In this document: positions 16,039-28,200 of the stretch, one piece after another
Layout: the number at the start of each line of letters is the position of its first letter
Numbering within the stretch: the first letter of the stretch is position 1
From: Priapulus caudatus
Taxonomy: Eukaryota; Priapulida; Priapulimorpha; Priapulimorphida; Priapulidae
Direction: 5' to 3'
DNA: 39,712 nucleotides
NCBI RefSeq assembly: GCF_000485595.1
Contig: NW_014577656.1
Coordinates: 128,627 to 168,338 of the forward strand
Notes under the pieces: model-generated
The model's database searches: none
What the model saw: only the letters and a program-made list of their open reading frames with translations
What the model was told of the DNA's origin: nothing
Program-made: the position numbers and the translations under genes

Positions 16039-16992
16039 ATGTGATCCTGAAGCATCCATCTACGCTCGCGTTGCAGTGGCGAGTCTAAACGTACGAGCGT
16101 TACGACGTGCACAAAATTGTTCTGGCATCAAACGAAACCAAGTTTCATGTAGCATTAACACGATTTCACGGTTTACATGTTTTTCACAAAATATACACAT
16201 GCAAGATTTATTACAACGATTACGAATTGCGTGGCACACTTGTGCAGATATATATTGCAATTGTTTCACTGTGTGATAGAATATCTTGCCCTTCAACATG
16301 CAGTGATGAAGTAGGTGTGACATGCTTGGCTGTAAGTCTGCTAGACAGATGTGATGAGGCGCAGCTAATAGATTAAGTCTATGACTCAGAAAATATCTAT
16401 ACTGGTAATCGGTTACAATTCATATGTAGTTGGAGCATAATAGATGGCATTAACGTCTGTATTTGGGTAGGAAGTTGACAAATAGATACTGTAATTACTT
16501 GCAGCACACAGATTACAGATTGGTGTGTACTTAAGGTGTTATAAATCCACCGAAAACTGGCTTTGTAGATCTTCTAATAGGCAGGGAGTTGCTATGTAAA
16601 AGTTGTTACTGTCTAGGTTCCACATATTACTGCTAGTTATTGCACTACACTTTTCACATTATTTGAAGAACACTGAAAGTTAAAACTAGACCTTACATAG
16701 TCACAACTTTTGTAGCTTTGGTAAAATGTTGAAATTATTGAGACTTGCCTCACCAGATATTTGTTTGTCAATTGCCAGCTATGGTGCAATAACATACTTA
16801 CGCCTATTTCCGGTGAAATGATGTATTACAGAGATCTTATCTGTATGAAATGGGTATTTTCCATTTATGACGTGGATGAAACTATTTTTTTTGTGCACAA
16901 TTTAATACTTTGTTGATTTAAAGATCAAAGACTCAACTGTGTTATGTGGAGTTCTAGCATGTGTATAGTAAGTTGTACATTCTTTATTTTCT
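16039..16992 (+). other. Probable 3' UTR of the aspartic protease gene
   Basis: This AT-rich stretch has no recognisable gene. It ends at an AATAAA at 16993-16998, the first well-placed canonical signal I noticed, implying a 3' UTR of about 950 nt. Confidence 0.45.
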
Positions 16993-16998
16993 AATAAA
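16983..16998. promoter_or_regulatory. Back-to-back poly(A) signals for convergent genes
   Basis: TTTATT at 16983-16988 is AATAAA on the minus strand (220 bp past the SDHAF2 stop). AATAAA at 16993-16998 is on the plus strand (about 955 bp past the protease stop). The two hexamers are four bases apart, so the two transcripts should overlap at their 3' ends. Confidence 0.55.
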
Positions 16999-17202
16999 TA
17001 TGATATGCACTGACCGTCACAGTGGATGCTTAACAGTCTGATCAACTATTCAGTCTTTGTGTCAACACAGAATTTCAGTCATTTCTATTAAGCTCGTAAT
17101 TATCTGCTAGTGTTGACACGAACCAATATCTTAAAGCAATATTACACTATGTAACTATTCATGCAGTAGATTGGATACGCGGATTGTACAGTGGCGCCAT
17201 CA

Positions 17203-18555
17203 CTAGGAGCACTTTGGTTCGTCATTGGCAAAGAGGCTGGGCTGTCGAACACGTGATTCCTTTTCCTCGTTGCGGGTGTGTTTCATGAGTAGATCCAAAA
17301 TCTCATTTCTGAATTCTTCTGGTGCCTCTTTAGTACCTGCAATTTTAACACGAGTTGTAAAATTCTACTGTAAGTATATATATTGTATGCTTTAGCTATA
17401 AGCTATAGGACTTATGCCGGAATACGTTCAACCATCACTGTATTGAAATATACACATACAAAATGTTGCATTGCTGTCTAACAATATCCAAAGAACTGCC
17501 AGGGAACCAGAACTGCCCACAGTCTCTTATTATCAACTGACCTGTTGCCCACTTGTATATGTCCCAGTCGTTTTCTGGCTTGTTGATCAGATGGTCATAC
17601 ATCGTGAGCTGCCTGCTGTCAAACGTGTTTAGATACTTGGCAGCGAACGTACTGCAAAGAAATGCAAGAGAAGTGGGAACACAATACTACATTACTGGTT
17701 TATAAGCAAACAAACGCTCGTCCGGCTCCGACGGTAAAATTAGATCAATGAAAACATCTAACCTCAAGACTAAGTCGTTCTCTAGCATGCCACGCTTGCG
17801 GCTCTGGTAAAGAAGACGTGCTTTTTTCTGTGCGTGCGGTTCATTAGGTCTTTCCTGGTACTGTGGCAGTGGTCTATTCTGGTACGAATCGTCAGGCAGT
17901 GAATGGTCAATGTCATCTGGTGTACTTGAAAGCACAGATGTTGTCCCACTTAACAGCTTGAACATAGAAAATTGAATTGGGCAATTGTGCCCCCTGTTAT
18001 TATTTCTATAATAATAATAGCTAGAATTTATATAGACCAATAAATTGTGCCCTAAACATTTTTATATTCTGGTGTTATTTTAGGGCACAAACAGGGCCTA
18101 AAATATAAAAAAACACCAGAATATAAAAATTTTTAGGGCACAATTTATTGGTCTAGAATTTATAGAAAGGTAACTGAAATCGTTCGCGCCGTATGATAGT
18201 TAGTACACGTTACTGCCGGTCATAGCATCGGTCATAGGATCGTATGCGGCGGGAGTGAGCGGGGTCAATTTTTATCCTCCAATCACAGGTCGGAGCAGTT
18301 CCTCTGTTTAGACGCATGTGATACGACAACGACCCCATCTGCGTCAGTGTCAGTGAGTGAGTACACAATCGCAACTAATAGAATTTTATTGCAGCCTCGG
18401 CCTGGTTCAGTTACAATTTCAACTAAATTTGACGCCCATGACACACTATTCTTAAAGGATTGGAGTTTTTTACGAAATTATTTTCTCACCCTTGCTGTTT
18501 TACTTGGATGGAATATTCTTGTATGTCTGAAAAACTTGGCAATGGAGGCTGCCAT
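17203..18555 (-). CDS. SDHAF2: Succinate dehydrogenase assembly factor 2, mitochondrial, complete
   Basis: Four exons read leftward: 18490-18555, 17763-17956, 17542-17651, 17203-17336. The phases agree (0, 2, 1) and give 167 residues, matching the usual 160-170. Exon 1 encodes [19 protein letters not shown], a basic acid-free presequence typical of mitochondrial import. The core has [19 protein letters not shown], with the RGMLEND signature at about residues 77-83, then [20 protein letters not shown] and [20 protein letters not shown]. The family assists covalent FAD attachment to the SDHA flavoprotein of complex II in the matrix. Exon 1 was found by phase and presequence character, not strong sequence conservation, so it is slightly less certain than the rest. 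Intron 1 holds a 123-bp palindromic element. Confidence 0.92.
18033..18155. mobile_element. Palindromic MITE with 9-bp target duplication in SDHAF2 intron 1
   Basis: TAGACCAATAAATTGTGCCC at the left is mirrored at the right end, and the inverted match runs about 45 bp per arm through TTTTTATATTCTGGTG. GAATTTATA flanks both sides exactly (18024-18032 and 18156-18164). Nine-base duplications are typical of Mutator-like elements. It lies about 76 bp upstream of the exon 2 acceptor. Confidence 0.82.
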
Positions 18556-18571
18556 CTTGAATGCAAAATGG

Positions 18572-18579
18572 TGACGTCA
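18572..18579. promoter_or_regulatory. Palindromic CRE (TGACGTCA) upstream of SDHAF2
   Basis: A perfect cAMP-response-element palindrome lies 16 bp upstream of the proposed SDHAF2 start codon. The start itself is in CAAGATGGCAGCC on the minus strand, which matches the YY1 motif AAGATGGC overlapping an ATG, an arrangement known in promoters of nuclear-encoded mitochondrial genes. Confidence 0.55.
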
Positions 18580-18599
18580 TCGTGGCCACGGCCACTCAG

Positions 18600-19217
18600 A
18601 TGACGATTATTGCAGCATCTTTTAGGTGCTTATTTTACACTCGAGGTGCTTAGTAATATCATTATGTTAGAGCCGTTAATATTAGTATATTATTTCTATT
18701 ATCTAGTTTGTAGTAGTGAATAGATTTTTTTAACATTCAAAACTGATTCTTTCTGTAGTTTTGCCACAATCATTTAAAAAGAACTGACGATCATTTTTCT
18801 ATTTCATAGTGTTTTGCAACGAATAAATAATATTATGACATCTTGTATAATGAGAACAATGCACAATTTATTTCTCGCAGGATGTAACATTTCATATACA
18901 AGTTTGTGTTGCCAACATATATCTAACAAAATGTAAACGTTTTATTTATAAATACAAATATAATGGAAAATAAATAGTCATTACATTTAGGTAAAGCCAC
19001 AGTATAGTAAATTCAATATAAACAATAAACCTATGCAGCTTTTATTAGCAGCAACTGCTAAATCTAACAAACCTAGTTTTTAACCTTCTATATTCAGGCA
19101 CGCCGTAAAGGTAACTCCTAATCTCTGGTAGTGTAAACTTGCCTTCCTATATCTACAGTCATTTGCACAACGATAATCGACTTTGTTGGTATAGTCCAGG
19201 GTCGGACGCTCTTGACA
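18600..19217. other. AT-rich spacer between SDHAF2 and SLC9C1
   Basis: No coding exon is visible. It must contain the SLC9C1 3' UTR (minus strand; TTTATT occurs several times, for example near 18941) and the SDHAF2 promoter. Which poly(A) signal is used cannot be decided from sequence. Confidence 0.4.
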
Positions 19218-22200
19218 TCACATCGTCGTTGTGAAATCATTTCCCTCCATTCCTGGAGAACCTGGACCGACATCCTTGACATGCTGCTCGTGGGTGATAT
19301 CAGCTTCTGTCTTCTCTACCTTATCCTACATGACAAAAAAACAGACTGTGCTCAAAATAGGTGGGAAAGTCGTGCTCAAACGGCTAGGCTGAAGCAACTA
19401 GAAATTGTCATTTTCACTTGCAGAAAATCTTCCGAAAAAAAGGTTTCTTTAGTCGTAAATACTCTGACCTTTGCTGCTGCTAATGGTGAGCTGGATTTGT
19501 GACCTTTTGGCGCTTTTGCGGCATGGCCACTGCATTCTTCAACTGCTGCTTTCTACAATACATGTAAAAACTTGCGCGTGAGAAATCGACTCTATTGCGA
19601 CACTGCATTTCACCATAATAGCAATAGAATGAAAGTTAATGATGATCGAAGATAACTGACTGCAGGCAGCTGACAGACAGCTTAACAGACAACGTCCTCA
19701 TTATAGACTGTTGAATGACATGGGTGAGCTAACTGGCCAATTGAATAGCGACAGTCTATCCTTCGGTTTTCATCATTTCCCTGAGGTGTTCACCAGGTAA
19801 AAGTAATAGAAGTACATGCAGTGTTTCTATTATACCTTCTTTCCGTCCTCCACGGACTCGAGGACCAATTTCGAGGGTTTTGACGATCGTTTTCTTAGCA
19901 AGTTAATGCTTGAAAACGTACTCTTGCTCTGCAATGCAATGTCAGAGTGACACTTCAGTCTTTTCACCGTGAAGCTGTAATTCTAACCCCAGAAGGCAGA
20001 TGATGAAACGAAGCATCGGTACAAAATATAGACGTTTAGTGTTTACCATCGTTAAAACCTACTTTAGCCAGGCTGAGTTTAGACTGCGTATCCAGACGGT
20101 GTTGGGATGCGTGAAGCAAGCAAAGAGGTCCGGGGCCAAATAGGTCATACTCGTAATCGTAATCTGCTGTGGGAACCACCAGGATCTTGGTCTGAATTTC
20201 CATATACTTGCGATCCTGCAAAGAAGGCGGAACAATGATTTTAGTGACACGACACTGAAACATTTCCTCAGTGGGGACAACTAGTTTATCTTGTCTGCAT
20301 GCTAACAGACAGGGGGAGGGAGCATGTCCGTATGTATGCAGTGCCTGTGTGCATGCTGACAGACAGGGGGAGGGAGCATGTACGTATGTGTGCGGCTCCT
20401 GCATGCTGACAGACAGAGGGAGGGAGCATGTACGTATGTGTGCGGCTCCTGCATGCTGACAGACAGAGGGAGGGAGCATGCATGTATGTATGCAGCACCT
20501 GCAGCGTGAGTTTGTGCACGGACTTCGGGATGTAGCACGGCCCGATGAACTCCTCCCGCGTGTTTGCGTTGAGCACCGCCCCCTGGATGACGATCACCTC
20601 CTCCATGATCTCCTCGTTGATGGAGAGGGTCTTCACGCCGTCCAGCCGAGGAAGGAAGGCCCGCTGCAGCAGCAGCTTCACCCTCTCCTGTGTGAAGCCC
20701 TGCAAGACGCGCGTACGGTTAGAGGTGATGAGTACATCGAGCAATAGAGGACCTGCTGGAAGGAGCGAGGGGAGAGGGGGAGCACTACAAGCAATGAAGG
20801 AGAGAAATAAGGCTAGGACGGACAAATGACCAGTGGGAACGTGGAAATACATAGCTAGGAAAAAAGAGCCGTCTGAAGAGAGTAACTGTCGTGTGAAGAA
20901 AACGTTCCCATTCATTGCCTGTGAATTTGCCATTGCACCTTGAAATTTCTGAGGAAACCAATGGGAACACTTGCTTTATCCCAATTTTTATCATATTTAG
21001 CCCCCGTTGTACCTGGTATGCGTCGATGGACATCAGTATTGGCAAGGCGATGCGGATGGCACAGATTCGCCACAGTCGATACTCGAGCGACGGCTGTTCC
21101 GTGAACGTGTCCAGAGCAGTAAACATATCCTCTAGACTCACGAAGTACGTCTGTCAATCACGCGCAGAGAGGAGAGAGAGAGCGGCAGATGCCTTAGCCA
21201 CGCAGTTGGCAATTCGCTTACGGATGTCGACGATAGATCTATCGCCACTGTTCACATGTGTCTCCGCGCATGCTGACCAAATTAGAATATTAAATACAAG
21301 TTAGCGATTTCACACGGATCAGAATTGACCCATCCACCTTTTCGACAGCCAGATGATTGACAGTCAGTTCTAGCCAATCAGTACTGCAATAGGACGAATA
21401 AGACAATGCTTAGTTACAAAGTACATGAAAATCATCATTTTCCGCATGCGCACATGTAAAACCATGCACAAACGTGATGAGTTTTACCTATCTGGCAACC
21501 ATATCCAAGGGGGCCAAGGGACGTATCCATTTCAAGTCAGCTATACCTGTTTAGTATCCTAATGCATTGTGATTTGTACCTGTACGGACGTTTCACAGGT
21601 GATGGTGGCAGCCCGTGGTCGCAGTGTCATGATTCCCATCTCTCCCAGTACGTTACCCGCTGTGAGGTAGTCTTCAAATTCAGTGTTCAGTGGCTCGCAC
21701 TGGGATAGTAGCTGCAGACTGTTGGCGTGTTGTGGAACCAGTGCTTTGCTTGTGTCAAGTTTTATTTTAGCAGACATCTATGGAAACACGATTACAGCCA
21801 GCAGTGAGCATGCGGCGTACAGATAGCGGTTTTCGAATAAGCAAATAAGGAGGTGACCACGAGATTATTAATACATTATACTATTAATGATTGATGATTA
21901 CAAACAGATTCACGCACACACGCACGCACACACTCACACATAAGCATAATACACGACAGCTCTTGACGACATATGATAAATACCTTAAGTGTTTCTGAGA
22001 CCGAGGCCCCATCATTTATACTTACTCGCACCATCCCAGACACGATGACATGGATGCCGTTTGGTTTGTCACCTTGGCACAGCAGTGTGTTCCTGTAGTC
22101 GTAGTTCTGCAGCTTTGCTCGAGACTGAAAGCACATAATATTACATTAAGCACTTAATAATCTAAATACCTATTGTTATATGTCTTCTTAATACGCTCTT

Positions 22201-25200
22201 GTATATATATATATATATATTGAATAGAAATATAGTAACACTCTTTCAGGCAGAGGAAAATGTAGAAGAAACTTTGCAACGATAAGCATTACACTGCGAC
22301 TCGATTTCTATCGTCGCCTCATAGTGCCGCAGAGCGACAGCGCTCAACTGACGTGTACTGTAGCCAGGAATTCTTCTGATAAACTCACTGGCAACCGCAA
22401 AGTGCGCCCTCCTGCCACGCGTTCGCGGCTCAGAGCATATATCTAGGATACTACTTAATACAGATCTAAAATCTATGATACGGCTTTGCTATACCTACTG
22501 GTAGTACAGTAATAAAGATACAGCTGTGTAAGCTTTAATGACTTCACTATATTAACATGTTATCATGGATATGCATCGAGCGTGAGCGTAGTGGTTGTGG
22601 TGGGGAGGGGCGGGTGGAGGGGGCTCTAATAGCAAGGGCAGTTCAGTCCTTTGTTAACAGTCAACAAATCCATGTTTAACCCTCCTCTTGAAGGTCAAAA
22701 GGTTATCAGACACTTACTCTTCGCACGTCAGCGGAAAGCACATTTCATGGTCCTTTCAATAAAGTGATATAAACGGTAGGTCAGCGCTGAAACAAAAAAG
22801 TTTTGCACTCGGTCCGTTAGACCATGTCCTCAGAAAATGTTTGATATCTGACCTTTCCCCAACTGCCCTTTGACCTGTGACCTCCAATTTCGCGCTGGTG
22901 ATGGGTTTCCTCCCCATCACACTATACATCAAATATTAAGAGTGTAGGTCAAGCCGTTGAGATTTGTGCTGAAATTCCGTATTTCCTCCTATATCTTAAG
23001 TTAAGGGGGAAATATTCCCCCTCCATTGACACATCTTGACCTTTGACCCTTGACCCCCAAATTCAACATTTCGAGTCTTTTTCGCGACCCCCCCCCGATG
23101 TCCCGAATATCAAGACCGTACGTCGAGCGGTTAAGATTTGTGCCCAACTGTTGACGGACGGACGGACGCACAATCATGCGATTCTACAAGCTGCATCTGA
23201 CTTCGTCAGCTGAGCTCAAAAGAGTGCATTTTGTTCACTCATCGACGATGCATCGCCAAGCTTGCGCAGCCTCCATACCCGGATGAAGCTGATCAACTTC
23301 TCGTCGTGGGCGAGCCACGGCACGTTACGCAGGATCATGAGTGGATCCGGCGGCGGAATCGACGACGGCAGCTTCATCAGCTTCTTCATGCGCTCTTCTA
23401 TCATCTAGAATCCGACAAACGAAGAGCAGAGAATCGTTCATGGGAACTGTCTCCCCTAACAACCACGGTTCAACAGTAACTCAACACGCTGCTATATAGA
23501 ACAGGGAACAACATCAAAATGACCCCAGCACCACTTTTACGATGACCTGAAACCCTGAAATGCGGTCTCGCCCCGGCAGATAGACGAACACGTCTGATGC
23601 ATCCTTGGCGCAGAGTTTATGTTGACCCAAGGCATTGACCTTTACTACTGAGCTCTACGCTTGACTGCTACTCTTGAGCCTGCTGGGACTTACGTGGATG
23701 AGCAGGCCGAATTCGCGGTCGTCCAGCAGGCCTCCTTCCCTCTGCTCGTTGATGTCGTCACGCAGCACGTTCAGCACCGTGCGGATCGACTGCCTCGTCT
23801 TCACCGATATCGCGATGCCTGTGAATCGTTCACGGACAACAGTTACACGCAGACGCGTGTACGCACACATCCCTGCATACACGCGCGCACGCACACATCC
23901 CTGCATACACGCGCGCACGCACACCCTCGGCAACACATGCAAACAGGCGTACCCCCAATGCACATGACCGTGTACGCGAGCACTCGTGCTTGCCTATGCA
24001 CAAATAAGCACGATTCATTCACACGCACACACGCACGCACACGCACGCACACACACGCAAACACATACACACACACATATTCTCATGCTTACTAAGTAAT
24101 GGCATGCGTATTCGATTCCTCGAGTCACCTCTTCTGTACCTGGATGACTTCTCTGCAGCAGCCCGAGCTCTTTGATGACCTCTAACCTCTGCTCGACGGA
24201 CTTCTCCTTGAGACTCTTCGCGATGTTTGCGTTGTCCACCATCTGCTCGATGTACTTGGACACTTCCTCCTCGCCAACGACGAAGCCCTTACCGACATCG
24301 TAGCCGAAGCTCAGGTTGCGATTGATCCTCTCATCTAGCCAATCAATGATCCTCGGTATGAGAGCCTGCAAGAAGAGCGAGAGAGGGGGAGCTTCAGACT
24401 CGACAGGGCCGAATTTTTTGGACTTTAATATAATGCATTTTCAAAAACTTTCAGCGTACAAAAAACTTACAGCAATTGATTTTTTTTAATTGATGCTGCA
24501 AAATTTACTAAAATTCTACTTTGTACTACTTCTCCTTTGAGGATACATTCCATGTAATCAGAAATTTCATGGCACCACTGCAAGGCAGTGGGGCACCACG
24601 GCAAACGTTTCCTTCAAAGAAGGATCATTGAGGCCAGTTACTTTTTAACAAGTTTTTAGATGTAAGGATAGGACACGAGAAATATGTACGCGGCACAGAA
24701 TTCACGACAATTGAACAGCTCTGCAGAGAGTCATGCGACTTGCCTTGAAGAGACGGAACACTCGCGAGATTCTGAGCAGGCGGAAGATCTTTGCGATCTT
24801 GAGTAGCTGTATGCCGGTGACACCCGGCCCTTTTCCCCCTCCTCCCTGCCCAGTATCCTCCTCCTCCTCCTCCATGACCCCAGCCTCCAGCACGACGTCG
24901 ACGACCGACAGCAGTATGATGAGCAGGTCAAACTGGTTCCAGTGGTCCTTGAAGTAGATCACTCCGAAGGACGCGATCTACGATGGACGTAGCATGAAAT
25001 GGAGAAGTCTTTTTTCACGCAGAGTTATTTATGAGGTGATTATTATATACAGTCAAACCTGTAAGTAAAAGTCACTCCAGGGAAGCCGTGAAAGTGTCCT
25101 TTATAAACAGGTGTTGACTCGTCGCTAACCCTTTCCCCCTCGTCATCGCTAACCTTGAAGGTAGCCTCGCCGATGTAGATGCCGAAGAAGATATAGTTGA

Positions 25201-28200
25201 CGACGGACAGCACGGCCCTGTAGTCGGCGAGCGCGAACAGCCGGTCGAAGATGCTGACATAGGAGATCCATGGCCCGGCGTAGACGCCGCTCTCCACGTC
25301 CTCCTCCGCGATGACCACGCTGAAGTCCGTGTGCGTCTTGTTGCCAGCGTAGAGGATCTGCGTGTCCTCGCTGACGCGGAACTCGAAGATGACCGGCACC
25401 ATGTTGAGCATGATGACGCTGCAGGGGGAACGGTCGGGTTAAGCTGGGTTTACACTACCGACTTTATGCAGACAAAACGTCAAGATTGGTGAATTGGACC
25501 AACTTCCCAACTATACAACCGACAATCGGCAGTGTAAACGCAAAAGTCGCGCTAGCAACTTGTCGATAGCAACTAGTTGGGAGATTAGAACATGTTCTAT
25601 TTTTGCCAACTCGGTGTTGGCGAATTGCGAAATTGGTCCAACTCGCCAATTTGACAACATAAAGTCGGTAGTGTAAACCGAGCTTTAGTTGCGCGGTCAC
25701 GTTACAACACGCGATCACGTTATGACGCACTCCTGATAGTTGTCGGGACCCCCCCCCCCGCACGGGGGAATAACCTGGGAATGCATGCAAAACGAACAAT
25801 TTCGCCGAGTATATAAGGTATATGACTATATAGAAGGTGTATGAGAAAAGATAGAATATGTTCCTTACTCATTTTCTGTTACCGGAACTCGAAATGTGGG
25901 GCCTGCCACACAGTCGATATATGTATTACTCACCTATAAATGAAGGCTTCAAAATAGCTATTTACTGTGATTTTGTAGACTATTGCTCGCCACTTTGACC
26001 TTGGACAGAATGTTCTGTCGCGACTTTTGCCGTAAATCACTGATTCCAGCTTTCGTTTCTGCAAGCACACAAGTGAAAACAAGATACTGTTTTACAGTAC
26101 ACTTACTTCAATTCGAACATAACCCTTTCAGCTTCTATCTGAACAAATACACTGATTTATATTATGCCACTACATGTTTGCTGTTAATTCACAGCCTACA
26201 GCTTACACTTAGATAACGTGTGCAAACATATGAACCAGTATATATTGTGTTTATTTGCTGTTTACATACCAGGAATGGATAGATTCCTGTGATTTGCCAG
26301 TTCTTCTTGACTTCTTCCAAGTTGATAAACCTGCAAGATGTAAACATTTTACGCTAATTCGCACATTGACAGTGAAATCACTATACCACCTACAAACCAA
26401 AATGATGTGAGAAAATCGCCGACGAACCCACGTCTCTGTAACTCCGCATCGGCGTAAAACAACTTTGCTAAACGAGGGAAATTTGAGAGAGTTGGCGAAG
26501 GGAGCTACTCACGATCCCGCCAGGTCCATGGAGCTCTCCACGTATCCGACCAGGACGCGCACAGAATCCGACGACAGTATCCCATGCTCAAACTGCCTCC
26601 AGTAACTCACCTGCCAACATGCATCATTGGCACTCGTCACGCATAACGTGGACCCTTCTTCAACTCTTCTCTGAGCATTTTCATCAGCGGTCAAACGCGT
26701 TTACCAAACTCCAGTTGGCTTTTGAAATCACGAGTCATTGCTTGACGCTCTATCGCATTCTGGGATATGTGAAATACTGGTACTACACCCTAGTGTGGCA
26801 ATATACAGGACACATGTACGTCAAACCTTGTGTGCTTTCAACTTGCGCAGTGTAGCCTCATTGTACATGTCTCTGTACTCAGTAGGCGTTGGCTCTGTTG
26901 GGAAAACGTGTCTGCACTCTGGGCATCTGCTTTGCGGTTTGTACTCAAAATTCTCCTCAATGTTAAGCTGAGGATGAACAATAATGGACAATTTACTACC
27001 ACAGGAATTAGTCGATATTTTAACTCCTGTCGGCAACGACTGATGCAACATGGTGGTGAAAGATCAAGTGGAAACAAGATATACACCCATTAATAGTTTA
27101 CTGCTGGCGCAATAACTTTAGGTTATAGTATGACCCTTCAAGCTCTGCCTGAATGAATACACTTGACTTCCATCACTTCCCTTACACCTTCTCTCCAGCA
27201 TTTACAGTTTGCCTCTAGACAATGGGTGTATACATACGAGTAGGAGAAGCGCATGTACCTGCTCTTCATGTGTATGGTAGGGGTCGGTCACCAGGGTGCT
27301 ATTCTCCACCACAGCCCAGTCAGAATCAGCGAGGAATCGGTCAATCTTGAGCACATTGAGCGCTCGATGCTTGGTCTCCTTCAGGTGGCGTACGACGTTA
27401 GCCATCGCCATGCGCTTAGCTGGTGAGATGTCCGTCATTCCTGCATAGGGAGGTAGAGATGGAGATAGACCATAAGAGGAGGGAAGGGGAGGGGGAGGGC
27501 AAGAGAGAGAGATAGAGAAAGAGATAGAGAAAGAGAGAGAGAGAGAGAGAGAAAGCAAGTGAGGGAGAGAGAGAGAAAGAGAGATAGAAAAGAAAGAGCG
27601 AGGGAGAAATATATTAAGTTAAAGCATTAGTAAGATGCATTATGCATATATACACTAATTGCTACCAGTAGAAATGCACCCTGTTTCAAATACTAACAGC
27701 ACTGTACTTCGGCTCCATTCAATTACATCTGAATCTGCTCACGGTGTGCTGAGGGACTGGATCCGCAACAGCCGTTACTCACCAAGTAAGTCCAAGACTG
27801 AGGCGATCGTCGTGGCATTTATCCCCAGACTAAGCACCACGATCGCAGCGACATGGATGACCATCTGGTCGGGAGGCACAGAAGATGCCGGACGGTAGAT
27901 CAGACAGAGAAAAAGGACAACAAATCATTTTCTTGAAGTCAAAAACCAAAAAAACCCATCGTCGCGTTATTCTCTGACGCATATAACATTAGTAGTGACA
28001 GTTGCAAAGCTAGAAAAACAAACTGTTCAGACTGCTCGTGTTCGGTGCTCTCTGAATTTGGGGAGGAGACGCACCTTCTTTCCGGCTTCTGCTACTCCGT
28101 CCGTGCGGTAGACGAGAAGCGAGAGGGCGACGCAAACGGCTCCTCTCAGGCCACCCCACGTCATGACGGTGGCATCACGCCATGTCAGACCATAGCCCAT

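Noticed and set aside
18347-18574. 75-residue plus-strand frame
   Set aside because: It is antisense to SDHAF2 exon 1 and its flank. The minus-strand reading has a mitochondrial presequence and the correct splice phase.
19212-19502. 96-residue plus-strand open frame
   Set aside because: It is antisense to SLC9C1 exons 25-26, which join in phase to give the C-terminus ending NDFTTTM. The plus frame shows no family signal.
20286-20933. 215-residue minus-strand frame treated as one exon
   Set aside because: Only 20499-20699 is coding (SLC9C1 exon 22). The left part is the minisatellite and the right part is intron 21, shown by clean splice sites on both sides.
26040-26240. Plus-strand 77-residue frame over SLC9C1 exon 13
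   Set aside because: The minus strand gives an exon with matching phases leading into the first voltage-sensor helix, so the plus frame is a shadow.
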